Under the pieces are notes generated by a model. That model did not search any database. It was not told the DNA's origin and worked only from the letters and a program-made list of their open reading frames with translations. Positions 10,556-23,683 of a DNA stretch of 64,000 bases are shown here, piece after piece. The position numbers and the translations under genes are program-made. Where the stretch lies: the NCBI GenBank assembly GCA_963924555.1, contig OZ004588.1:1860001-1924000 (forward strand), read 5' to 3'. How positions within the stretch are numbered: the stretch's first letter is position 1; each line of letters opens with the position of its first letter. Origin of the DNA: Crambe crambe (lineage: Eukaryota > Porifera > Demospongiae > Poecilosclerida > Crambeidae).

Positions 10556-12500
10556 TCTAAATAGTCCCCCTGCAAAAGTGGCCTACCACGCTTTCTTTCA
10601 GGAACTCATTATTAGCTATCTGTTTTCCACTTCTCTCTCACACTTTCAAGGTAGTCCTTGATCGAGATGGTACTACTGTTGATTTTTACCCTCAACTTTC
10701 AAGAGAAATGTACAGCAGCTGCTGAAACTCCATGCTGACTGCATATCAGCACAATCCTTAGGACTATATTAATAGAATTGTCATCTTTTTCCTAAGCTAG
10801 CTTAGCTACCTACGTAAGTATATACTTCATGTATGGACCACGTTTTTTCTGTTTCTTAGCTTCACCCATCACTTTGTCCACTTCATTATTAGCCAGTGCT
10901 ACTGCCCTCAAGTCAGATCCACTGGGGCTTGGAAGTCCATCCTTAGCCTTGAAATACTTCCATAAAGACATGTCTCGAGTATGTCAGTGCCACGTGTTAT
11001 CTATATTTCCATAATTTAAATTTTCATATAAATATAATTTCTGGTAAGTAGTTTTATTCAGACAATTTAATTTCGGAATACTTTCAACTTCCAAAAATAT
11101 TTTAGTTTTGAATTCTTCTGGAACTACAGTAACTAGTATCAATACTCTAAGTGCTAAGTAGATATTTTCAGAGCTATCTAGATCTTGGGGTTAGTAGGTG
11201 AATGCACTGCACTACAGAAAGAGAGCAAAGAGCATTATAGAAATGCAACAGTCACTGAATTCAGGACAACAAAGAGGTTCTATGTAACTGAAGTTATTCT
11301 GTAATGTATGGAAATGAGTTGTCTCACATAGCCAGCCTCTTGATTGAAATGCTGAGATCACTAGCATATGTTAGGAAAGGCTATCGTGGAGGTTTTGTCC
11401 ATAGGACCCGAAGGGGTGTGATTAAGTGAATTAGACTCTTGCTCTCTAATACAATTTCTTTCTTTTTTCTTGGATAGCAATAGTCATGCAAAATGTTAAA
11501 TTTTAATAATAAGGTCAGTCAGTCCTATTGAAGAGAGCTGCAAGAAATGTGAACAAACTACGTATAGTAGTAAGAGACTTGCTGTATTCTATATTCTGCG
11601 GGAAAGTTTAGTATTATCCCCTACGCCCCCCCCCCCTTATGGTTAGTTAGGCACACGAATTAGGTAGTTTGAGGTTTCCATGCAATTGTTAACAGTGACT
11701 TCTAAATGTTTGACCTCGTAACTTCCCCTCCAAGTCGAAAATCCTCTTATTTGTATGCTATGGTACATTATGAAAGAGCCACCTTTGGAAAAGTTGGACC
11801 ATCCACAGCTACTTTAATTAGGTATTGTGTCTCTGAGAGTTTGAGTTGAGCATTTGCATGTGATGATTATTTTATATATACACCATAGAATATGTGGTTC
11901 ATGATTGGAAGACTGTCAGTTCAGCAGACTAGATCCACCCTTACATGCTCTTACCTGTACAGAAAATATTATGTGTGTCTATAATTAATTTTGTATTTAA
12001 AATCATTGAGTGGGAAATGGGAGTGGTTATGGGAGGAGTATTTTAGTTCCTCCTCAAAGAAGAATCACATGCCTTCACTTTTTCTAGATTCACCTACTGA
12101 GCATACAAAGTCACAAAAATGGCATACAGTATGAGTGCAAAATTTGTTTACTGTGCAATGAAGACATGTGAACTTGACCAAACCCATTTCTTGCATGTTA
12201 GTGATGCAATTCTGCAATCAAGTGGATGGCTACACAAGACATGGAAGTGAGGGGATCATGGTTTTAGCTAAGTAGGACCCTCACCTCCTAAATAGCCTAA
12301 TTGATCCGTTGATAGCATAAACTTCCCCTCCCCTCCCACATTGATTATCAAGTGTATTATCCTCAAACATATACACACCCACACACAAACATCCCAGTGC
12401 CTCACTCTCTATATGGAACCCTCCATGGTGCTTGACTAGTACTGTAAATTCTGTGTGTATGTCTTATCTGAGGTAATAGAAGTGTTTATGTCCTCCCTAG
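10556..12500 (+). other. Intron 2, distal part
   Basis: No coding exon recognised. The sequence is AT-rich with a C run near 11628-11637; the open frames are short and lack splice context. Confidence 0.45.
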
Positions 12501-12794
12501 ACCCCAGCCTCACCACTCACAGTTTGCTGGCTGCTCTGGACACTGTGGGGAATGCAAAGAACATGGCTCAGACTGATTATGGTAACTTGGAGAGAGTACT
12601 TCAAATACCATTACCTAAGAGGGAGGAGATGAGATCACAACATTCTGCAGAGGTTGATTATCGCTATCATCTAATCGAATATTATCTAAAAAATCATGAG
12701 TGTGCTGGGTGGAATCACCTGGCTGGGGGACTTCTCTATTATAAACAACACAACGCTCTTGAGAGAGTGAAGATGAATGTTACAGCTGATAAAG
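12501..12794 (+). CDS. Exon 3: second death-like domain
   Basis: The acceptor 'ctccctag' ends at 12500 and the donor 'aaag|gtaggt' begins at 12795; both junctions are phase 1 (98 codons). The product begins DPSLTTHSLLAALDTV and continues through NLERVLQIPLPKREEM and HLIEYYLKNHECAGWNHLAG to ALERVKMNV. The DPSLT start, the IP turn, the YYLKNH helix and the GW.HLA motif are shared with exon 4. This is a death-like fold by pattern, moderately diverged. It is the second in a series of three single-exon domains upstream of the GTPase exon. Confidence 0.68.
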
Positions 12795-13171
12795 GTAGGT
12801 GTGTCGTGTAGATAACACATACTAAGTGAGGCAAGGGTGAGTATAAACATTTTCACTCATAAGAAATATATCCACCACTACCAGAGTGTCCATAGTCCAA
12901 AATACACTTTTCCTAATTAAGTATGGGCTTTTTTTAAAGATCCCTCTCTGCCCCTTAAAATAATAATTACTTAATGTGTCTTAAAATAGTAATCCTGAAA
13001 AGGAGACTATCTTCCCTTCCATAACTAAATGTATGTAAATTGGGATTCATTACACAGTCACAACTTTGCTTTGAATTAAGTGCACATGACAGTAAGTGTG
13101 TGTGGTTACTTTTTTCTCACACAAGAATGCCAATACGCATAGTCCACCCTCTATCCAAAAATCGTGTATGA
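12795..13171 (+). other. Intron 3 start
   Basis: Non-coding sequence leading into the minisatellite. Confidence 0.5.
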
Positions 13172-14028
13172 CAGTGTGTCCACCACTATGTGGAGGTCCC
13201 AGTGTGTCCACCACTATGTGGAGGTTCCAGTGTGTCCACCACTACGTATGTGGAGGTCCCAGTGTGTCCACCACTATGTGGAGGTCCCAGTGTGTCCGCC
13301 ACTATGTGGAGGTTCCAGTGTGTCCACCGCTATGTGGAGGTCCCAGTGTGTCCACCACTATGTGGAGGTCCCAGTGTGTCCACCACTATGTGGAGGTTCC
13401 AGTGTGTCCACCACTATGTGGAGGTTCCAGTGTGTGTGGAGGTCCCAGTGTGTCCATCACTATGGGGAGGTCCCAGTGTGTCCACCACTATGTGGAGGTC
13501 CCAGTGTGTCCACCACTCTGTGAAGGTCCCAGTGTGTCCACCACTATATGGAGGTCCCAGTGTGTCCACCACTGTGGAGGTCCCAGTGTGTCCACCACTA
13601 TGTGGAGGTCCCTGTGTGTCCGCCACTATGTGGAGGTCCCAGTGTGTCCGCCACTATGTGGAGGTCCCAGTGTGTCCGCCACTATGTGGAGGTCCCAGTG
13701 TGTCCGCCACTATGTGGAGGTCCCAGTGTGTCCACCACTATGTGGAGGTTCCAGTGTGTCCACCACTATGAGGAGGTCCCAGTGTGTCCACCACTATGTG
13801 GAGATCCCACCACTATGTGGAGGTCCCAGTGTGTCCACCACTATGTGGAGGTCCCGGTGTGTCCACCACTATGTGGAGGTTCCAGTGTGTCCACCACTAT
13901 GTGGAGGTCCCAGTGTGTTCACCACTATGTGGATGTCCCAGTGTGTCCGCCACTATGTGGAGGTTCCAGTGTGTCCACCACTATGTAGAGGTCCCAGTGT
14001 GTCCACCACTATGTGGAGGTTCCAGTGT
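13172..14028 (+). repeat. 28-bp minisatellite, about 30 units
   Basis: The tandem unit begins 'gtgtgtccaccactatgtgg' and ends 'aggtccca' (28 bp), with variants gttcca/gtccca, cgcc/cacc and a few truncated units (near 13245, 13430 and 13800). Because 28 leaves remainder 1 on division by 3 and the unit has no stop in any plus-strand phase, all three forward frames stay open for hundreds of bases. The resulting 'proteins' (Cys-Pro-Pro-Leu-Cys-Gly-Gly repeats and so on) are artefacts of this. It lies wholly inside intron 3 of the death-domain gene. Confidence 0.95.
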
Positions 14029-15724
14029 ACTTGTATATAGCAGTGGAATTGATGTGTATGTGTTGTCTACTCACAATTATGTTCATTTGGAGAAAATGTA
14101 TTGAAGTTTTGAAAACTACATAAATGTGGTCTGTGGCATGTAGTGTTGTTGGTCAAATGTAAACAGTCTCTATGGCATGACATCTTGTAACTATACATTC
14201 CTATTTGACATTAAGCATGCGTGCCATTGTGGATATCCCAGGGTTGCAATTGTAATGTGTTATAGGCTTTTGGGGAAGAGTTAGTACATAGGGGATGTCC
14301 CATTCAGCCAAGAAAATAAGCAATCAGGAAGTTATGCAATAGTAGTGTAGTGATCAAAATAACAACCTGACACGACATTCTAATCAAGTATATCAGGTAC
14401 ATGCATAACATCAGTAAAGGCATGTAGTCTTAGTGTTCACAATGCGAAGTCATCCTGAAGAAAATCTAACCAAAGTGGACTACATTAATATGTTCAAATT
14501 TCAGCTCTACAATGTTATATATTCCTATTTGACATGAACTTTCACATTCTCCCAGTCTAATATAATGTACTGTTGCCTCTGTATTACTTTTTTTCCTGAT
14601 GCAGTGCATTGGTTTTCAGTAAATCTAACCAAAAGTTGTTTTTAGTGTTGATACAATATTGTAACAGTTCCCATTGCTGACTGGTTGGTTATTTCCACCA
14701 ATTTTTTAAAGTACTACTTACCTGATGACTATCCATTAACTTTCACACGTGAAATATACCACAATACAATTTAGTAAGCAACCACAAAATTAAGTGAGTG
14801 ATTGTTCCAGGAAATTCCATATACTATTCCGTGTTCACTGGCATTTCACATCCATATGGAGTATCTATATTATCTATGGCCTATGCAAAAGGCTGTAGAA
14901 AACAATCTAGCTCAATTATAATTGGAGCATGTGCATTATGCACACACACGTATGGCACAATACGTACACCTGGGGCATTTTGTATTGTAGACATATATAT
15001 ATTACAATTTCAATGAGTCATGACTTGAGAGTCAGCTCGCTCGCTCTACTCGCTCACTTAATTAAGATATCTGTAATTTAGGTCCTTAATTATAGGAATT
15101 GTGTAATCTGTACGGCATATCTGATTATTGTATGTGACCACATGAATTTTCATAGTTTGTTTGTTTTCATATGATTTCCTTGTTTGGATGACTATTTCAC
15201 CTTTTTGTTTTCAATGAAGATACCTGATGGAGGTTTTAATATATAGGAATTGTGATATTTTTGTTTATCCAAATAGCAATTATTAAAGGGGGTGGTAAGA
15301 TTATTCCTGTTCTGTTTCATTAAAGTGGCATTTTTAGTTTAAGCAATAAGCTTCTCTATAGTCATGGCTATGAGATACTGTATATGGAAATGGTACATAC
15401 CTACATCAAGGTCAGAGCATGCATACTACAACAGGGGTCAAAGGTCGGATATCTAATGTTGGTGGCAATCTTCAAATTATAGGAGTTCAGTTTTTCTTCT
15501 TTTTTCTTTTCTTTTTGTGTATTTGTGTAAGAATATTATTAAAGGGGTCATATCTATCACTCCATTGATTCTTTTGCCAACAGATACAGTTCTTAGTACA
15601 ACTGATTTTTTCGGAGGGTTTTTTGTGTTTTTTCTATTTTACACTTAAGTCCAATTATGCACTCCTGTTGAGTGTACATATGGCTAGAGGGTGTGAACCA
15701 GGATAGGTAAGGTTGTGCATCAGT

Positions 15725-15755
<31 letters not shown>

Positions 15756-16050
15756 GGGGTAACAGCTTAAAGTTTATGGAAGGCATTATTTCATTATTAT
15801 TATTATTATTGAAATGTGCAACACAAGTCTTTTTATGTCAAAGCAATTCCCACTATATAAAGTACCTGTCATTCATCTCTTGATGTTAACACTAAGTGCA
15901 TGCATACACCTCATAATTGTCTTTAGAGCATAAACTATAGTAGACTGAAGTAATACATGCTCATACTATTTCCATTTGTTCCTGTTACTTGTCGAATGGA
16001 CTTGTTTAGTTGCTCAGCTCATGTTTTATTCTCTATGTTCTCTCCCACAG
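14029..16050 (+). other. Intron 3, remainder
   Basis: AT-rich and non-coding. It holds a GT repeat followed by a 21-G run at about 15723-15759. At about 15005-15050 there is a stretch ('tgagtcatgacttgagagtc' and a 'cgctcgctc' run) whose reverse complement recurs at about 62635-62690. Confidence 0.5.
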
Positions 16051-16314
16051 ACCCCTCCCTCACCCTCACTAATCTCACTCAGCTGCTGGAGGATGTGAGG
16101 AATTTGGAGCAAGTGATTCTGTATCTAGACGTCTCCCTCTCAGTGCGTAATAGTATATACACACAACAGTCCAGTGTGTCTGAACGTAAGAAGGCTTATT
16201 GGGAGTGGTACCTGAACAACCACCCATGCCCTTCATGGCGTCACATTGCTAATGCTCTGTATATGAATAAGGAGCATGGAGTGCTAGAAGTGTTGAAGAG
16301 TCGCTACCTTAAAG
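16051..16314 (+). CDS. Exon 4: third death-like domain
   Basis: The acceptor 'ctcccacag' ends at 16050 and the donor 'aaag|gtgagt' begins at 16315; both junctions are phase 1 (88 codons). The product begins DPSLTLTNLTQLLEDV and continues through LEQVILYLDVSL and AYWEWYLNNHPCPSWRHIAN to VLEVLKSRYLK. It aligns by eye with exon 3 (DPSLT start, W.WYLNNH against EYYLKNH, SWRHIA against GWNHLA), so the two are probably duplicates. The W-R-H/L-I/A motif and terminal amphipathic helix fit a death-superfamily fold. Confidence 0.7.
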
Positions 16315-17741
16315 GTGAGTCTGGTTCTCTGTGATGATTACTGGAATGGTTGATTTGCATGTGTCCTGTCCCCAACTATGTAAAAACATCATCCTATATG
16401 CCACTGTTATTAATTAAATTTCTTCTCTCATAATCGATTGTTGTTGTTATTGTTGTTGTTGTTGTGATTGTTATTTTTGTTAGTTTTAATTCATTGGGTA
16501 GATGATATGAATATCGTGTATTAGTCATCTGCTATGGAGTACTGGCAGGAAGTTACATATAAAAATATAATACTCTTTTTGCAGAAATATTATTAATTCA
16601 GTGTATTTTCTGCTGGTACTTAAGCCACTTTTTTTTAGGAAGAATCATTTGTAGTTTGTAGTAGAAAATGGTAGTTCTTATGAAGAGATGCAGTCTTGCT
16701 GATATAGCTACTTACATTCAAGAATGAGCCTTCAACAAGAAAACAGTGTTCTAGCAGAGCTGTACTACTCCACTGACATTTGATAGAATTCTTTCTCTGC
16801 ATACCTATCACATGGTTTTATAAGACAAGTACAGCTTGGACATGAAGCAGGTTGCCGAAATTTGTCAGCTGATTCAACCTGTGCCTAATTGCTTCAGCCA
16901 GTTAGCAGATCGAGGTTATAGTGGCTTGACTACTTCAGCTTCAAGGTTGGATGAGCAGTGCTTCTACATAGCAGAGGATCATCATGGGCTCTAACTGAGC
17001 TACATTAAACATCTTTACATACTAAGTGCTATATATATTATGAGACGATCGGTCATTTTCCGAGGGCCATATTTGTTGTATGTTGTGTAGATTAACAAAT
17101 CTACATGAGGTCTTTCCATATGCACCATGACAGTAGCAATAAATTTGAAGGCTCTCAATATACTGCTCTGAAAGCCTTGCAGAAAACAGCTATTGGGCCT
17201 CTGAATACCTTCTTATCAAACTATGCAGATTAACTCATTAACAGCATTACATAACCACATACCTCAATATCTACAAACACATTACAAGTATGCATGACAC
17301 TTTTACAAGCTATTTGAAATGAGATTACAAGAAGTCAGTCAAGGTGAGTCTGGTTCTCTGTGATGATTACTGGAATTGTTGATTTGCATGTGAGTCTTCT
17401 CTCCTGGATCTCCTGTCCCCAAAGAAGTAAAAGCATCTTCCTATATGCCACTGTTATTAAAGAAAGTTTAAATCGGTTCTCTCATAATCGATTGTTGTTA
17501 GTTGTTATTATTATTATTGTGATTGTTGTTGTTATCAATATTTGTTTTGATTCATGGGGTAGGTTGTATGAATGTCATATATTAGACATCTGCTATGGCT
17601 AAAGTACTGGCAAGAAGTTGCGTATAAAAATACAATACTCTTCTGCCATCCATATGAATCCTCTGCCCACTCTGTTTTTTGGAAAGAAGAATAAAGGAAC
17701 CATTTGTAGTAATAGTCCTCATGAAAAGATGGAGTCTTGTT

Positions 17742-18325
17742 TAGCCTCGTCCCCCAGGCCCTTTTTAGTTATGATTGTGGAGGGCCTGGTACGCGAAGTC
17801 ACGGGGGGATGGGTTGAACCATCTAATTGGGTGCTGGCAGTGTACGAGAGCATTATGACCCTGCTCACATATTTGGGCTATGCACTGGAGTGGCTAAAGG
17901 ATTGACCTAAAGGCACCAGAAAAACTTTTGCTGTTTTGCTACAACAAAAATTAATGACCAATTTGCTATGGCCATAAACCAAGGATTTGCTAAACTCGTG
18001 AAGAATTCTGAGGCCAATCTATTTATAATCAAGCTAAGCCTAAAATGTTGATAGCTTTACTATTTAACGATAGGCAGCTCCGATACTATCTGCTGCTAGG
18101 CTAGCAAAGCGTAGTAACACTCGCATTCAGTGGCAGCTCAATGCCTCTTCTCTTCGTTAGGCCTGGTTGGTCATGTGCTCGTGCATGCTTGTAGCTTGTA
18201 GCACCAATTCGTCATGGTGATGTATGTATTTCCTTGGACTCACGGATTTCTATGGTTTTGCGATATTTTCGAGTACCAGGCTCTCCACAATCATAATTGA
18301 AAAGGAGGGCCTGGGGACAAGGCTA
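17742..18325. mobile_element. TIR element, TAGCCTYGT family, copy 1
   Basis: The left end 'tagcctcgtcccccaggccc' at 17742 and the right end 'gggcctggggacaaggcta' finishing at 18325 are inverted repeats of about 52 bp with mismatches. Each end is itself foldable: 'ccaggccct' near the tip is matched by 'agggcctgg' about 30 bp inward. The flanks gagtcttgtt and tagtcatgat agree at 7 of 10 positions, consistent with a decayed 10-bp target duplication. The termini and duplication length match the element at 56589-57153. It is 584 bp with no transposase seen. Confidence 0.75.
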
Positions 18326-20414
18326 TAGTCATGATAAATTTTTGATTTTGATTTATTTTCGTGGTCATTAAAATTAATCACATGAAATTTAATTACCTTG
18401 TACAAAATGGAGTAAAAGCTTAAGCTGTAACAAAGAAAGTAAACATGTAAATTGGAAGCATGAATTATAATTTAACTAAAAATTTCCCAATTTATGGTAG
18501 CTACTTACATTCAAGAATGAGCCTTCAACAAGAGAGCAATGTTCTAGCATAGCTGTACTACTCCACTGACTGTTAAAGATCGATACTCTGCATATCTAAT
18601 TCATGTTTTTATATCCACATCAACTGAAATAAGACAAGTCCAAACTTTATTATCTGATTCCACTGTCTTCTGTGCCTAATTGCTTCAGCCAGTTAACGTG
18701 GTTATGTTTGACTACTTCAGGTTCAAAGTTGGATGAGCAGTGCTTGTAGGATGCTATAACTGAGCTAGATTCATTTACAAGTAAAGGGAAAATATCTATT
18801 CTGAATAAAGAAGGAAAGTTAGGGGTGGCCGTGTGTGATTCAAAAAGTTCAGCAACAAGAAAGTAGGATAAGATAAATATAAAGGGAGTGAAGTAGCTCG
18901 TAGTTTGGCTTACTTGACTGAAGTTCGCTCTCTTAACAGCATTACATAACCACATACCTCAACTACAAGCACATTACAAGCCTATACATGACATTTTTAA
19001 AGCTATTTTATGAGGACCCCAAGTGGCATCAACCAGGCCCAAATTTTTGTGAGGTAGAATTAGTGAAAAAAAGAAGTTTTCTGCACTAATTTTCATGAAT
19101 TCCATACCCCACAAAATTTCGCACTATATGATAATGGAACTTCAGCACAATAATTATAATTTATTAGCACTTTGTTGACTGCAGCAGAATTTGCTATAAG
19201 AATCAAAGTAGCTTGAACAGTAAAAGGAAAGAGTCACTTAATATGGAAGCCGAGAAGGGAACTTTTTCTGCGAAATACAGCTGTAGTGGGTTCCGAATAA
19301 CTTTTTATGTGTTCCACCTGATCGGCTGGATAGTGTGACTACTACCTTTAGGCGTTACCTTCACATAATTTATCACATAAATATGATTTGCATTAATCAT
19401 ACCCACCAGACTTCCAGCAAGTTTTCTTCTCAAGTGAATAACCTCTGCCTTCAAACAACACTGACCTCATTTCGGTTTGCTTGATCGACCACATACTGAT
19501 TTTTAACTGGGTGTAAGTTATGTATGAGCTTGTTTCACTCACCTGAGTAGCCAATCACTCTAGTATGTCTAACTATTATCTTCTCCAACTAAACCACTAA
19601 ATTTAATACTCACAAATTTAATGTTGTCATTATTAGGTAATACTTGCCAAGTATGTAACTTGATATTAAGCAAAGTGACCTCAGGAATAAGGATACAGTA
19701 ACTTACACCTTGAATAAAGAGCTCAAAAGTTGCTCCGGACACCATGCATGTGCTGCTGAAATCGTCCAAGGACATTTTGGTGTGTGAAATGTGTCCATAT
19801 CGGGACAAAATGTCCCAATACGGACACCAATGGTGTCCACAGCACACTTTCATTTTTACAGTGTACCTATTAGGAAGATTTACTCATTGCATGTTAACAA
19901 CATTACATAACCACATACCTCAATATCTACAAGCATATTACAAGCATATACATGACAATTTTACAAATTTACAAGCTATTTGCAATGAGGTTACAGGAAA
20001 TCATATGAAGCAGCTGAAAAAAGTAATAATTATGAGTTCTTCAATGGTTTTGGACTATATACTCAGTTGAGTTACAATGAGCCCTAAATAGTGGTTAGTA
20101 GCATTATTATAGTCTGAAATTTTCACTGTTTAACAAAAATTGGAATGTGAACCATAATTATGTTTTGTGTACTGATTCTCTTCAAATCCAACACGAAGTT
20201 CTAGTCAGTATACTTCAGCACAATATAAACTTACCAAATGTTAGAATTCATATGCACAGGCTAGGATAACACTACACATGTATGTTACTTTAGAGATAAG
20301 TGTTTAAACTTTGGGTGAGACATGCTGGGTGAATACCCATGATATCTGCATAATGAGAAACTGGACATCTTACAGAAATGTGTGAGGGTGCTAGTTTTCT
20401 CCTTGTTTACCTAA

Positions 20415-21110
20415 GTGCTGACTGAGCTTGGCCTTTACGTAATAGTTATAGCACTCCCTTCAGTGCTCTATTGTAGTTTGCATGGGTGGATTTACAAAGG
20501 AGCTGTACCACACTATATCTATGAGGACAAATCAATCTTGATGACTATAATTGATAATGTTGATAGGGAATGTTAAGCTCCCCCCCCCCCCCAAAAAAAA
20601 AAATAAATAAATAAATAAAAAATTAATAATTAATACTGTAAATGGTATAGTGTCAATCAAGTTAATGTTCATGGTACAGTTGGACTAATTTCCTGAGAGT
20701 CCAAGAATATAGGTGCATTATAGGAGGTGTAACTTTCTTCTCATCAATTTTAGTCAATTTTTACAATTTTAATGATATTCATTGAGTCTTGATTAGATTT
20801 TTGGTCAATAATCACATTGTTTGGAAACCACACATCCTGTAAATCTGTGGATACTATGAAAGTAAGAGTCTTTTTGCTTGTTTTGTAACTGTTCTAGTGT
20901 GTTCCAATTGGTGCATAGTTGGATCAGTTGTGCTTCGTTCAATTCATTGCGCATTGCATGCATGCAGCACTGTGCTGTATGGGCTGAACTGTATGAGTTT
21001 CATACAGCACAGCCTATTCAAAAACGGTGCTGTATGAAGGATATAGCACAGTACTGCTCCTTTGATCCACCCACACAAAATACAATAATGCATTACACAG
21101 CCATGTTCCT
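20415..21110. mobile_element. Probable MITE with imperfect TIRs
   Basis: The stretch 'gggtggatttacaaaggagc' near 20484 is matched in reverse by 'gctcctttgatccaccc' near 21055, with further agreement outward and inward (about 40 bp, imperfect). The interior near 20955-21010 has 'cagcactgtgctgtatg' and inverted 'catacagcac' strings, giving a strongly foldable core. The exact ends are uncertain. Confidence 0.5.
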
Positions 21111-23683
21111 GTGAAGAGTGCAGCTGAGATTTTGGTCATAGTATTTCTATTTATACAACTGACTACTGCAAGTTACCCAGTATGAATCACTCTAAAGTGA
21201 TCCACTTTCTACCTAGCAACCATTAGTGGTACTATCATGTGCATAACCATGAAACTTTCCCTGCTGATCTTCGTCGATTCTTGAATAATTTCAAACTTGA
21301 AATACAGTCATTTAAAGCAGAAATGGAGAAAGTTCGTGTCTACAATGATTTACCCTTGCTCTGTACTTCTCACTTGAATGATTTCAAACTCAAACTATTT
21401 GTAATCATTCAGAACAAACTGAGAAAGTTCATGAGTATCGTGTCTCCAATGATTTGCTGGTAGCTTCTCTTGCTCTTGACGAGAGGTCCTCGTCTTGGTA
21501 CTTGCTGCAATTTCTTGTTCCAATGACAAACATGAGGTAGTTCACAGCATCATTCCAAGCACATTACAAACATGCATAGCACTTTACAATTCTGAGTGCA
21601 TTTGTAGGCGGGATCCTTGAAAATAATTCCGCGAAATATTTAGAAATAACTATCCTCGAAATATTAATGCCTCAAAAATAGAGCGCTATATGGTAATACC
21701 GTATAGCTGTAAATGTTGGTGGAGAATTTTATTTCGCAGTTTGGCCATTATCGTATAGTATATTGAGAGCCTTCAAATTTATTGCTACTGTCATGGTAAG
21801 TTACCCTGCATATGGTAAAGACCTCATTAATATTGATGATTGAGTATTCAGGCCGAGGACAAGGCTATTCACAGTCATAACTTCCAAATAACTACACCTG
21901 ATTGGTTGGATAGAGTGACTACTGCCTTTAGGCATAGTTACCTTCACAAACGGCTAAATAGTTAACTTTCAGGCTTGTTTATACAACAGTTCTGCATGTG
22001 CTAGCACACAATAGCACATAACATTCATGTTTTGCTTAAGTCATGTCCACCTGAGTTCAATTTTAACCCAACAAGTTGAGTGGCCTGCTCTGCCTTCAAG
22101 AGATAGAGTGTGACACTGACCTTGAATGAATGGATTGATTGACCACATACCCATTTTTAACTGGGTATACGTTACTTACTTTGTATGAGCTCACACTTCA
22201 CTCACCCGAGTTGCCAATCACTCAGTATGTCTAACGGTATTTTTATAGTTCATATCTTCTTTCCATTACTCCCACTAAACCACTAAATTTAGTACTCACA
22301 AATTTAATGTTGCCAAGTATGTACCTTGATATTAAGTAAAGTGGCCTCAGTAACGTATACGTCTAAGGTATAAGCCTCAGGAATCAGGATGCAGTAACTT
22401 ACATCTTCACTTTCTTAGGATGACTGAATAAAGAACTTCCATGTGCTACTGAAATCATCCAAACATGCCTATTTAGAAAGGAAGATTTACTCATGGACAT
22501 GTTAACAGCATTACATAACCACATACCTCAATATCTATAAACACATTACAAGCCATATGCATGGCAATTTTGCAAATTTACAAGCTATTTGCAATGAGAT
22601 TACAGGAAATCATATGAAGAAGATGCAAGAAGTAGTTCTTTGGAATTATATACTCAGTTGAGTTACAATGAGCCCTAAATAGTGGTTAGTAGCATTATTA
22701 TAGTCTGAAATTTTCACTGTTTATTAAGGGAGGATTATGTCCAGTTTCTCGTGATTCAAACATCATGGGTATCCACCCAGCATGTCTCACCCAAAGTTTA
22801 AACACTTATCTCTATGGTAACATGCATGTGTAGGTTTAATCCAACTGAGCTAAAATTGTGGTCATAGTATTTCTATCTATATACTTCAATCAACTACTGC
22901 AAGCTAGCCTGTATGAATCACTCCAAAATCATCAACTTTCTGTCCAGCAACAACCTAAGAACCAACTTTGTGCTAGTGGTACTATCATCATGTGCATATA
23001 TAAATCTATAAAACTTTTGCCTATTGATCCTGGAATGATTTCAAACTTCAATTATTTGAACAAATTGAGAAATTTCATGAGTATCGTGTCTCCAATGATT
23101 TGCTTGTAGCTCCTCTTGTTCTTACTTCTCATTTGGAGGTCCTCGTCTTGGTACTTACTGCAGTCTCACTTGCTTTTTTGTCTCAAATGACTTATCTTGA
23201 GCTAGTTAACAGCATTACATAACCACATACCTCAATATCCACAAGCACATTACAAGCATGTGCATGCAAATTTACAAGCCATTTGTAATGTGATTACAGG
23301 AAGCAACTGAAAGGTTAGGGGAAGATTCAAAGAGTTATGTTCGTGGAGTTGATATCAAGGCAAGGCCATCATCCAAACCCAACAAAAGCCAAGAACTACT
23401 TCTAGTTCAGATCATTGATGAAACTTCAGTTATGTCAGCTCCAGGACTTACAATAAATTAAAAACAAAGAAGAAATAGATATTCAACTGGACACATTGAA
23501 GGCTTACCATCTATAATGAGCTTTCTATCACCTCATAGAAAAGAATCACCTGTTCCTTAGATTGATGAATTTGAGCATTTAGTTTTCATAAGGTTTATAT
23601 GATGAACTAGCTATATGATATTGAATTAACAAGGTCTCAAATTGCATCTTGGAACCAATTAGCTCTTTATGGAATCAGTGTAA

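Noticed and set aside
13172..14028. CRISPR array
   Set aside because: Units are directly tandem with no spacers, and the sequence is eukaryotic.
13096..14104. Long Cys-rich open frames (up to 314 codons) as a secreted Cys-repeat protein
   Set aside because: All three forward frames are open because the 28-bp tandem unit lacks stops; the frames have no splice context and lie in an intron.
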